42,968 nucleotides of DNA from an uncultured Dorea sp. (GTDB taxonomy: Bacteria > Bacillota_A > Clostridia > Lachnospirales > Lachnospiraceae), in the NCBI GenBank assembly GCA_910579015.1, contig CAJTRO010000020.1, positions 1 to 42,968 of the forward strand. The letters run 5' to 3'. The notes beneath the pieces were generated by a model, which made no database searches, had not been told where the DNA came from, and worked only from the letters and a program-made list of their open reading frames with translations. Of the stretch, positions 1-7,045 are shown piece after piece; within the stretch, counting starts at the first letter, position 1, and every line of letters starts with the position of its first letter. The position numbers were made by a program, and so were the translations under genes.

Positions 1-51
1 CTAACCAAACTGAGCCATACCCCGATATTGTTATTTTAACGAATCTCGTCC

Positions 52-69
52 AATAATGCAAGCATTATT
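52..69. promoter_or_regulatory. Perfect palindrome upstream of dapB
   Basis: AATAATGCAAGCATTATT is an 8-bp perfect inverted repeat with a 2-nt centre, about 70 bp upstream of dapB. The ATAAT/ATTAT half sites resemble a LysR-type (T-N11-A) operator, and the core could equally bind another dimeric regulator. A TAAAAT box at 83-88 could be the dapB -10, which would put the palindrome across its -35 region. Both readings are inference. Confidence 0.4.
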
Positions 70-136
70 TTCAATTCTGTGTTAAAATATAGTCAACGCC
101 ATTATTTAATGAGCATATGCGAAAGGAGTTTCATCT

Positions 137-934
137 ATGAAAGTAATCGTAATCGGGCCAAAGGGCAAGATGGGACGGCTGATCACATCTGTCGCCGCGT
201 CCCGTGACGACATGGAACTGACCGCCGGAATCGGACCAGCGGGGCGCAGTTACATCGGCCAGGACCTCGGAACGGCTGCGATGACCGGCTCAGAGCTTGG
301 AGTACCGGTAACCGACGACCTCAAGAGTGTCATCGACGATTGTGACGTTATCATTGACTTTTCCACAAAGGAAACGTCAATGGAAGTCTTAAAGCTTGCC
401 GTATCACACAAAAAGGCGCTCGTATGCGGGACCACAGGCTTTGATGCTGATGAGATGCAGCAATTTCAGGATGCCGCCAGAGAAATCCCCATGCTCTACG
501 CCGCCAACACCTCCAAGCTGGTCAATATCATGAACAGGCTGCTCGAACTGGTAACCTCGACCTTAAAAGACGAGATAGACATCGAGATCCTTGAGATGCA
601 TGACCAGTGGAAAAAAGATGCTCCCAGCGGAACGTCTAAGGAGATGGGCGAGATCATGGCCCGCGCCCTTGGGAAAGAGCTTGACGAAACCGCAGTCTAC
701 GGAAGGGAAGGGGAATCTCCCCGGAAACCGGGAACCATTGGCTATCATTCCCTGCGGGCGGGAAACATACCAAGCAGCCACACGGTATTCTTCGGCGGTA
801 TGGGGGAGCGTTTAGAGATCACGCACCATTCCTATAACTGGGAATGCTTCGCAAGAGGGGCGTGTGACTGTGCCGCATTCCTTGCCGGCAAAGCACCCGG
901 CTTCTACACGATCAAGGATGTCCTGAATCTGTAG
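137..934 (+). CDS. dapB: 4-hydroxy-tetrahydrodipicolinate reductase
   Basis: DapB reduces 4-hydroxy-tetrahydrodipicolinate to tetrahydrodipicolinate with NAD(P)H, in the diaminopimelate/lysine pathway in the cytoplasm. The 265-residue protein has the N-terminal nucleotide-binding loop GPKGKMG, a CGTTGF segment, and the family signature EMHDQWKKDAPSGTS with catalytic His and Lys. The family usually reads E-x-H-H here, so the second His is Asp in this copy; the first, catalytic His is kept. The length is normal. The start has a good ribosome site (AAAGGAG, 121-127). No dapA is visible in the 136 bases upstream, so this is either the last gene of an operon or a single gene with its own promoter. 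Confidence 0.95.
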   Translation: MKVIVIGPKGKMGRLITSVAASRDDMELTAGIGPAGRSYIGQDLGTAAMTGSELGVPVTDDLKSVIDDCDVIIDFSTKETSMEVLKLAVSHKKALVCGTTGFDADEMQQFQDAAREIPMLYAANTSKLVNIMNRLLELVTSTLKDEIDIEILEMHDQWKKDAPSGTSKEMGEIMARALGKELDETAVYGREGESPRKPGTIGYHSLRAGNIPSSHTVFFGGMGERLEITHHSYNWECFARGACDCAAFLAGKAPGFYTIKDVLNL

Positions 935-993
935 AAGAGTTATACAGCTTTATACGAAAACCACCATTTCATTCACACACAGGAGGAGAGAAT

Positions 994-1308
994 ATGATAT
1001 TAGTGAACACAGATTACATCACAGGGAAAAAATTAGAGATGATCGGCATGGTGCGCGGCACTATGATCCAGTCCGTACACCTTGGCAAAGATATTATGAA
1101 CAGCTTCCGCACACTGGTAGGCGGAGAGCTTACTTCCTATACCGAGATGATGAACGAGGCAAGAGCCCTCGCAACCAAGCGGATGGCAGAGGATGCACAG
1201 GCCATGGGCGCGGACGCAGTTGTCAATATCCGTTATGCCTCCAGTTCCATCGTGCAGGGAGCGGCCGAGGTTCTCGCCTATGGAACCGCTGTAAAATTTA
1301 TTGATTGA
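994..1308 (+). CDS. YbjQ/UPF0145 family protein
   Basis: This 104-residue protein matches the YbjQ (UPF0145, DUF74) family, whose function is not settled although a metal-binding role has been proposed. Typical features are the opening I-x-V-N-T-D-x-I-x-G-K, the central R-x-L-V-G-G-E-L segment, the helix M-N-E-A-R-x-x-A, and G-A-D-A-V-V-N-I-R-Y near the end. Family members form ring-like oligomers. The ribosome site AGGAGGAGAG lies just before the start. It sits 59 bases after dapB on the same strand and may be co-transcribed, but the two have no obvious functional link. Confidence 0.88.
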   Translation: MILVNTDYITGKKLEMIGMVRGTMIQSVHLGKDIMNSFRTLVGGELTSYTEMMNEARALATKRMAEDAQAMGADAVVNIRYASSSIVQGAAEVLAYGTAVKFID

Positions 1309-1355
1309 TCCATCACAGCGCCGGATCTTCTATGATCACGTGCCTTCGACGCAGA

Positions 1356-1446
1356 GACTGCCGGAAAATGACATTTTCATACAATATAGATCATTTAACT
1401 AATGAGAAATGTCTGTATTGCAGAAACAATGCATCTTCCGGCAGTC
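1356..1446. repeat. Large imperfect hairpin between convergent genes
   Basis: GACTGCCGGAA (1356-1366) and its exact complement TTCCGGCAGTC (1436-1446) bracket about 69 bases. Further pairing inside (ATG, CATT, CAATA on the left against matching blocks on the right, plus GACATTT against AAATGTC) suggests a long imperfect stem. It lies immediately after the helicase stop codon and after the ybjQ-like gene. There is no T-run on either strand, so it is not a standard intrinsic terminator. It could be a 3'-UTR structure or a remnant of a palindromic repeat element. Confidence 0.5.
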
Positions 1447-1455
1447 CTGTCCTTT

Positions 1456-3033
1456 CTACTTCTGGTTTGCTGGCTCTACTGCAACTGATTTGCCCCGGAT
1501 CTTCGTATGGTTCACCGAATTGATGATCTCTCTGGCATACTCCGCCGGTACTTCCACAAACGTATACTTGTCATACATATCTATCGTTCCGACCACCTTG
1601 CCGGGGATTCCGCTCTCCCCCGCCAGCGCGCCCAGGATGTCGCCCGGTTTCGCCCGGTCCTTCTTGCCGATATTGATAAACAATCTCACCATACCCGGCT
1701 CTTCCGCTCCTGTATCCGCAAATGCCTCTGCCGCCTCGTCCTTTCCGCCGGCACAGAGCTTCAACAGCGCCGCGGCAATATCCATACTGGTATAATCGGA
1801 ATCATTGACCTCTGCCTGTATCATACTGAGATAAGTTGTCAGGTCCTCTTCTTCTATCATCCGGTTCACCGTATCCATCAGCTTCTCAATCTTGGTATTT
1901 GCCACATCATTCAGAGACGGAACCTTCTGTGCATAGATCTTCGTCTTACAGTACCGCTGAATCTCCTTAAGCTTATAGACTTCCCTGCCGGACACGAAGG
2001 AGAAGGAACGCCCCACACGCCCTGCCCTTCCGGTTCTTCCGATCCGGTGCACATAATATTCATCATCCTGCGGAAGGTCGTAGTTAAAGACTGCTTCCAC
2101 CTCATCCACATCAATTCCCCTCGCCGCAACATCTGTCGCCACCAGGATATCCGTCTTGCCCTTGCGGAACCCTTCCATGACACGATCTCTCTGCGCCTGT
2201 TTCATATCACCGTGAAGACCTGCCGCAAAATATCCCCGGCCCAAAAGACCATTTACCAGAAGGTCCACCTGCTTCTTCGTATTACAGAACACTACCGAGA
2301 GTTTCGGATTGTAGATATCAAGAATCCTTGACAGCACCTCTTCCTTACTCTTTGGCTTTACCTCATAGTAATACTGCTCGATATTCGGAACCGTCAGTTC
2401 CTTCTTAGTCACCTTGATCATCTGGGCATGATCCTGAAATCTCTTCGTGATATCCAGGATAGGCTTGGGCATGGTTGCCGAGAACAGCACAGTCTGCCGT
2501 TCCTTTGGCACCTCTTCTAATATCGTCTCGATATCCTCCCTGAATCCCATATTCAGCATTTCGTCCGCCTCGTCCAGCACAACCGTATGAAGATGCTCCA
2601 TCTTTATAGTCTTACGGCGCATATGATCCATTACCCGTCCCGGCGTTCCGATGATCAGCTGGATACCGCCCTTCAAAGAACGGATCTGCTTCACGATCTC
2701 CTGACCTCCGTAAATCGGCAGTACCTTGATCCCATGCATGTACCAGGCAAGATGACGGATCTCCTCTGCCACCTGGATTGCAAGCTCTCTTGTCGGGCAC
2801 AGCACGATCGCCTGTAATCTCTTATTCCTGGGATCAATCTTCTCCAGAAGCGGAATCCCAAATGCCGCCGTCTTTCCTGTCCCCGTCTGCGCCTGTCCGA
2901 TCAGATCGCACCCCGACATCATCACAGGTATCGCCTTAGCCTGAATCGGAGACGCCTCCTCGAACCCCATCTTCTTTACCGCCCTCATGATCTCCGGGCG
3001 CAGTCCCAGTTCTTCAAATCTTACTTCATCCAT
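1456..3033 (-). CDS. DEAD-box ATP-dependent RNA helicase (DeaD/DbpA type)
   Basis: The 525-residue protein has all helicase core motifs in order: Q motif near residues 28-31, AQTGTGKT at 48-55, PTRELA at 80-85, TPGR at 130-133, DEAD at 154-157, SAT at 185-187, and HRIGRTGR at 329-336. The C-terminal 75 residues (VRLFINIGKKD, then G-x-I-x-x-x-x-x-x-T-F-V-E-V) look like the DbpA RNA-binding domain, which directs helicases to ribosomal RNA. The likely role is ribosome assembly or cold adaptation in the cytoplasm. It is shorter than CsdA/DeaD of enterobacteria (about 630 residues). AGGAAGGAA precedes the ATG. The possible leader contains a terminator-like hairpin (3078-3117). Confidence 0.93.
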   Translation of the reverse strand: MDEVRFEELGLRPEIMRAVKKMGFEEASPIQAKAIPVMMSGCDLIGQAQTGTGKTAAFGIPLLEKIDPRNKRLQAIVLCPTRELAIQVAEEIRHLAWYMHGIKVLPIYGGQEIVKQIRSLKGGIQLIIGTPGRVMDHMRRKTIKMEHLHTVVLDEADEMLNMGFREDIETILEEVPKERQTVLFSATMPKPILDITKRFQDHAQMIKVTKKELTVPNIEQYYYEVKPKSKEEVLSRILDIYNPKLSVVFCNTKKQVDLLVNGLLGRGYFAAGLHGDMKQAQRDRVMEGFRKGKTDILVATDVAARGIDVDEVEAVFNYDLPQDDEYYVHRIGRTGRAGRVGRSFSFVSGREVYKLKEIQRYCKTKIYAQKVPSLNDVANTKIEKLMDTVNRMIEEEDLTTYLSMIQAEVNDSDYTSMDIAAALLKLCAGGKDEAAEAFADTGAEEPGMVRLFINIGKKDRAKPGDILGALAGESGIPGKVVGTIDMYDKYTFVEVPAEYAREIINSVNHTKIRGKSVAVEPANQK

Positions 3034-3077
3034 AACAATCTATTCCTTCCTGGATTCTGAAATCCATTCATCAACTC

Positions 3078-3117
3078 AAAAAAAATACTCCTTACCTGAT
3101 ACCAAGTAAAGAGTATT
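3078..3117 (-). terminator. Intrinsic terminator, possibly a leader attenuator of the helicase gene
   Basis: On the minus strand, AATACTCTTTAC (3117-3106) pairs with GTAAGGAGTATT (3095-3084) over 12 positions with one G-U pair. The hairpin is followed by eight T residues (3085-3078). It can serve as the terminator of the upstream double-cubane gene (stop at 3199). A promoter-like sequence lies between that gene and the hairpin (3136-3165), so it may instead be an attenuator of the helicase gene starting at 3033. Confidence 0.8.
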
Positions 3118-3135
3118 CACAAAGTGTCATTATTT

Positions 3136-3165
3136 ATAATAGCACATCATAAGACTACTTGTCTA
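3136..3165 (-). promoter_or_regulatory. Candidate promoter upstream of the helicase leader
   Basis: On the minus strand, TAGACA (3165-3160) and TATTAT (3141-3136) are separated by 18 bases. Transcription would start near 3128, a few bases before the hairpin at 3117-3084. No comparably good promoter was seen between the hairpin and the helicase start codon. Confidence 0.45.
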
Positions 3166-3198
3166 CCATTATATTTTTATCATATTTTTCCTGTTCCA

Positions 3199-4350
3199 TC
3201 AGGCCAGCATCTCAATAAATGCCGCAATCCTTGTATTCAACTGCCCCAGGTCGCTCTGGGAATAATCTGTCTCAACATGGATATACGGTATCTTCCTGTC
3301 CCTGACAAACTTCTTGATCTGTCCGGCCTCTATATTATAAGTATGACATGCCTGAAGCGTCATCTCTACCACACCGTCTACCTTATATTCCTCGAGCAGA
3401 CGCCCCATAAGCTCCAGGCGGTTCGCATCCGGCGTCATAACCGAGCATCCGATGGCAAGATATCTCTCTGCCAGCGCCATATAGATATCCTCTGCCTCTT
3501 CATCCACCAGACGGTCTACCGACTTCGCACCGCCGCAGTTCTCATAGGCTGCTACAGTCCCTCCATTCTCCTCGATCGCTCTTACTACCTTCATAGGCGC
3601 GCCGCCGCTTGGGCATCCGGTCAGAAGGATACGCTTCTTCTTCGGCTCCATCTCTCCCTGCGCGTAGGCGGTCATGATCCTTTCCCTGAGCGCGTTGATC
3701 TCCGCCGGGATATTCTCTTCGTCCAGCCTGAAAGAAGTTCCATAGAGCACATTATACAGGCGGGAACCGTCGATCGGCGCCGGATCATTCTTCATGATCT
3801 CGTACAGGTTCTTAAGGGCCGTCCTGCGCTGGTTCGCCACATGTACCGCGTGACGGATCTGCTCCTCTGTAATCTCACATCCAAAGGTCTTCTCTAAGTG
3901 CTCCTTGAAGCGGACAATCTCATTTCTCCAAAGCTTAAGCCCCGCTTCGCTCTGCGAATTCGGAAGCTCCATGATCAGAACATTCTTGAACTCGGACAGA
4001 TATTCATACATCTTCTTTTTTCCGTCACAGGTCGTCTCTCCTACGATCAGATCGGAGAAATAGAAAAAGGGACACTTATCCGTGATGGCGAACCCATAAC
4101 TGGCCTTTACCATTGGGCACAAATTCTTTGGAAGATCCACTTCCGCGGAGGGGATCGTCTCATCGGAAGTGGAGCAGAGACCTACCGATACGCCTCCCAT
4201 TGCAGAGACGATCTCTTTGGGGAAATATGTACAGAATGCACCAACCACCGGAACATTCTTCTCTTTCACTTCTTTCATAGCCAAAAATGATTTCTGACGC
4301 TGTTCTGCAAATTCTTCAAAAATCTCGGGCAGTTCCTTTACAAGTTCCAT
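3199..4350 (-). CDS. Double-cubane cluster protein, 2-hydroxyacyl-CoA dehydratase family
   Basis: The 383-residue protein closely resembles E. coli YjiM and the double-cubane [8Fe-9S] proteins, a branch of the HgdB/BcrB-like 2-hydroxyacyl-CoA dehydratase family. Family members carry out ATP-driven low-potential reductions; the physiological substrate of this branch is unknown. Visible family blocks are GAFCTYFPKEI, LCSTSDETI, NLCPMVKASYGF followed by KCPFFYFSDL, VGETTCDGKKKMYEYL, TGCPSGGA and LQACHTYNIEAG, with the conserved cysteines in place. The partner ATPase (YjiL/HgdC type) normally needed for activation is not adjacent. An upstream ATG at 4428 is in frame, but 4350 has the ribosome site AAGGAG and gives the family length. 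Confidence 0.9.
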   Translation of the reverse strand: MELVKELPEIFEEFAEQRQKSFLAMKEVKEKNVPVVGAFCTYFPKEIVSAMGGVSVGLCSTSDETIPSAEVDLPKNLCPMVKASYGFAITDKCPFFYFSDLIVGETTCDGKKKMYEYLSEFKNVLIMELPNSQSEAGLKLWRNEIVRFKEHLEKTFGCEITEEQIRHAVHVANQRRTALKNLYEIMKNDPAPIDGSRLYNVLYGTSFRLDEENIPAEINALRERIMTAYAQGEMEPKKKRILLTGCPSGGAPMKVVRAIEENGGTVAAYENCGGAKSVDRLVDEEAEDIYMALAERYLAIGCSVMTPDANRLELMGRLLEEYKVDGVVEMTLQACHTYNIEAGQIKKFVRDRKIPYIHVETDYSQSDLGQLNTRIAAFIEMLA

Positions 4351-4481
4351 AATTCTTCTCCTTTTCACCATAAAATATGTCTTCATATTTGCACACAACC
4401 GCCAAAAACACCAATTGTTTTTTATCATATATGATGGGACTTATCATTATCCTCTATATATAAGATAAAACAATTTAAGCC

Positions 4482-5042
4482 TCACCAGAGACATCCGCTT
4501 CCGGTTATCTGCATCAGAATGCCTGCACATATGAACGGTGCAAATGAGATACGAGCCTTACGTTCAAGCTTCCCCCAAAGAAGCATCCACAGACAGAAAG
4601 CTCCTGCCGTAAAGACTGCCAGCGAAAATGCCCGTAAGTTTCCCTCCCATCCCAGGAACAGTCCGCTGACAGCCATTAATTTAATATCACCGCCTCCAAA
4701 GCTTCCCGGCGCCAGTAATGTTATGCACAGAAGCAGGACGCTTACGCCTGCCATCCCCAATCCCCTGTCTGTCAGACTGATCTCCGGGAAAAACGGGACA
4801 GACAGAAGCCCTGCCGCTCCACATACAATGACAAGCCTGTCTGGTATGCGCATGGTACGGATGTCGCATTCTGCAATCAGTGCAAGAAAAAACAGGAACA
4901 GGCAGGATATGATCGTTCTGCCCGCAATCCCCCATCGCAAGATCCAGATCAAGGCCGTTACCGCACAGAAAAGATACCATACCGTTATAACCGTACCGTT
5001 CCTCGCATTATTATCCTTTATCCTATTCAAGTTTCCTTCCAT
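4482..5042 (-). CDS. A24 (type IV) prepilin peptidase, short form
   Basis: The 186-residue hydrophobic protein has the two catalytic aspartates of aspartyl prepilin peptidases: D60 in AECDIRTMRIPD and D119 in GGGDIKLM (GxGDxK motif). Several membrane segments surround them. The N-terminal cysteine-rich methyltransferase domain of PilD is absent, as in the short TadV/CpaA-like members used for Flp/Tad pili. No pilin or secretion ATPase genes are nearby, so its substrate must be encoded elsewhere. The start at 5042 is directly preceded by the last of four tandem 30-bp units that each carry a copy of the ribosome site region. Confidence 0.85.
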   Translation of the reverse strand: MEGNLNRIKDNNARNGTVITVWYLFCAVTALIWILRWGIAGRTIISCLFLFFLALIAECDIRTMRIPDRLVIVCGAAGLLSVPFFPEISLTDRGLGMAGVSVLLLCITLLAPGSFGGGDIKLMAVSGLFLGWEGNLRAFSLAVFTAGAFCLWMLLWGKLERKARISFAPFICAGILMQITGSGCLW

Positions 5043-5162
5043 ACTGCCTCCCGGTTTGTGGAGAAATCCTTAACCGCCTCCCAGATTGTGGAGAAATCCT
5101 TAACTGCTTCCCAGATTGCGGAGAAATCCTTAACTGCCTCCCAAATTGCGGAGAAATCCTTA
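5043..5162 (-). repeat. Four tandem 30-bp units filling the modC-prepilin peptidase spacer
   Basis: Units lie at 5043-5072, 5073-5102, 5103-5132 and 5133-5162 and differ at a few positions. Read on the minus strand, each unit begins with TAAGGATTTCTCC and ends with GGGAGGC/GAGT-like sequence. The unit therefore runs from the modC stop codon (TAA, 5162-5160) to the base before the peptidase ATG. Three units carry GGGAGG and one GGGAAG. The unit length is a multiple of three. Confidence 0.95.
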
Positions 5163-6296
5163 TGTGAGCAGCAACAGCTGTTCCTCCTGAAACTGTAAAA
5201 AGTCCGGCATCCCGTTCTCTTCAAGCATCTGCCATTTATCCTTTTGAAGAATCCAGCAGATCTTCTGTGAAGGCTTTGTATCCTGCATATTTCCTTTCGA
5301 TAATATATCTTTGTCCCGGCAGACCTCCTGGAGGCGGTCTTCTTCCGCCTGACTGTCAGTGTCTCCTTCTGGTCTCAGGTAGAAGATTTTCTCAAACGGC
5401 AGTTCTGCGCTTCCCGCAAGACTGACGCGGATACAGTTCTTCCTGCGCTCTTTCCACACCGGAAGGAACGCATGGGCACGAAATCCCACACAGGTAGTAT
5501 CCTCGGGGATCTCCCTTTCAAGCTCTAACTCTATCCCCCAGTCCAGAGCCTCTATATGATGCCCATCCAGCCTCCTTATCCTTGAGAAATTCTTGCATCC
5601 CGTAAGCCTTGCCGCTTCCTTCTTCTTTGGATCTGCAAAAATATCCCTGGTCCTTCCTGCCGTAACTACCCTGCCCTGCTCCATAACGACCAGTTCTTCG
5701 CTGAACCGGTAGATTTCATCCCTGCTGTGGGACACCAGAATCACAATCCCGCGATAGTCTGAAAGCATCTCCATCATCTCCTGCTGAAGCTGGTCCTTAA
5801 GAAACATGTCAAGAGCCGAGAACGGCTCGTCCAACAAGATAACGTCCGGCTCATATGCCATTATCCTTGCCAGTGCAACCCTCTGCTGCTGTCCGCCGGA
5901 CAACTCGCCGGGCAGTCTCCCTTCAAGCCCCTCCAGCTGAAAAGTGCGGATCATCTCCCCTACGCGCCTTGCTTTCTCCTGCTTCGTACCTTTCAGCCCC
6001 ATCTCGATATTCTTTGCCACAGTCATGGCGGGAAACAGTGCGTAATTCTGAAAAAGATAACCGATATTGCGTTTCTGCGGTCTCAGATGAATCCCTCTGC
6101 CAGAATCGCACAGTATCGTTTCATTCACCTCGATCACTCCCGCGTCCGGGGATTCGATCCCTGCAATACATCTCAAGGTCATGCTCTTCCCGCATCCGGA
6201 GGCTCCCAGGATCCCGATACGGGAGGCTTCGCTCTGAAACCGGACGTCCAGACTGAAATCCCCTATTGTCTTCTTCACCTCTACCTTCAGTCCCAA
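5160..6296 (-). CDS. modC: Molybdate-type ABC transporter ATP-binding protein
   Basis: This 378-residue ATPase has Walker A GASGCGKS (31-38), the Q-loop near LFQNYALFP, signature LSGGQ (132-136), Walker B VILLDEP (152-158) and the switch His in VSHSRDE. The order of genes and the fold match ModC, which energises molybdate or tungstate import at the membrane. The C-terminal 150 residues should hold the Mop/TOBE-like regulatory part but are divergent, acidic and hard to recognise. The first codon appears to be TTG; no nearby ATG has a better ribosome site. It follows modB by 43 bases. No modA is present. The substrate (molybdate, tungstate or related oxyanion) is inferred from the xdhC neighbour. 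Confidence 0.82.
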   Translation of the reverse strand: MGLKVEVKKTIGDFSLDVRFQSEASRIGILGASGCGKSMTLRCIAGIESPDAGVIEVNETILCDSGRGIHLRPQKRNIGYLFQNYALFPAMTVAKNIEMGLKGTKQEKARRVGEMIRTFQLEGLEGRLPGELSGGQQQRVALARIMAYEPDVILLDEPFSALDMFLKDQLQQEMMEMLSDYRGIVILVSHSRDEIYRFSEELVVMEQGRVVTAGRTRDIFADPKKKEAARLTGCKNFSRIRRLDGHHIEALDWGIELELEREIPEDTTCVGFRAHAFLPVWKERRKNCIRVSLAGSAELPFEKIFYLRPEGDTDSQAEEDRLQEVCRDKDILSKGNMQDTKPSQKICWILQKDKWQMLEENGMPDFLQFQEEQLLLLT

Positions 6297-6339
6297 CCTG
6301 TTCCTGCACCTCCCCTCTCCATGCCGTCTCTTTTACCCC

Positions 6340-7044
6340 TTACCATTTCTTTACGTTCTTCATCTTCCTTCCGGCGGCGAGGTTCATAAAGACTATGACC
6401 GCAAATGCAATGAAAATCACAATTGCAACCCAGATCCCGGCAGTCAGATAATCTCCGTCCTGAATGACCATGGCAATCTTCTGGGAAATGGTCCCTGTCT
6501 TTCCCGGGATATTCCCTGCCAGCATGGAAGTCGCCCCGTACTCCCCCAATGCCCTTGCAAATGTCAGAATCGTGCCTGACACGATGCCCGGCCTTGCCGC
6601 CGGGACCACAACCTTCCAGAAAATCTGCATCTCAGACATGCCCAGCGTCCTCCCCGCATAGATGAGATTCACATCAATCTGCTCAAAGGCGCCTCTGGCG
6701 TTCCGGTACATCAGCGGGAATGCGATCACTGTCGCCGCGATCACACACCCAAGCCAGGTCTGAACCACCTTGATGTCAAGATTCTCATACAGGAAAATCC
6801 CAAGCGGTCTTCTTCTGCTGAAAAGCAGCAAAAGAAAGAAACCCGCAACCGTCGGCGGGAGAACCATGGGAAGCGTCAGGAGCCCGTCAATAAACGCCTT
6901 CTTTCTGACTGGCGCCCTCATCACCCTCTTCGCGGCAAAGATGCCGAGGAAGAAGGATATGACCGTCGCAACCACCCCTGTTTTCAGGGAAATCCACAAA
7001 GGGCTCCAGTCCAGTTCATTAAAAATCTCCCACACTGCCTTCAT
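6340..7044 (-). CDS. modB: Molybdate-type ABC transporter permease
   Basis: The 234-residue protein is an inner-membrane permease with about five to six membrane segments. It has the EAA-type loop GRTLGMSEMQIFWKVVVPAA and the ModB-like segments LPMVLPPTVAGFFLL, and FARALGEYGATSMLAGNIPGKT close to the C-terminus. It would form the import channel with modC. The chosen ATG at 7044 has GGAGGG five bases upstream and follows the xdhC-like stop codon (7048-7046) by one base, indicating translational coupling. An in-frame upstream start at 7068 would overlap xdhC and lacks this site. Confidence 0.9.
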   Translation of the reverse strand: MKAVWEIFNELDWSPLWISLKTGVVATVISFFLGIFAAKRVMRAPVRKKAFIDGLLTLPMVLPPTVAGFFLLLLFSRRRPLGIFLYENLDIKVVQTWLGCVIAATVIAFPLMYRNARGAFEQIDVNLIYAGRTLGMSEMQIFWKVVVPAARPGIVSGTILTFARALGEYGATSMLAGNIPGKTGTISQKIAMVIQDGDYLTAGIWVAIVIFIAFAVIVFMNLAAGRKMKNVKKW

Positions 7045-7045
7045 T

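Noticed and set aside
1507..2331. 274-residue plus-strand frame opposite the helicase gene
   Set aside because: Antisense shadow of a well supported helicase, with no ribosome site or recognised motif.
3124..3897. 257-residue plus-strand frame opposite the double-cubane gene
   Set aside because: Antisense shadow; the minus-strand gene matches its family from end to end.
5027..5224. 65-residue minus-strand frame with a repeated K-D-F-S-x-I-W-E-A-V peptide
   Set aside because: It stays open only because the unit is 30 bp. It overlaps the end of modC and the start of the prepilin peptidase, and has no ribosome site of its own.
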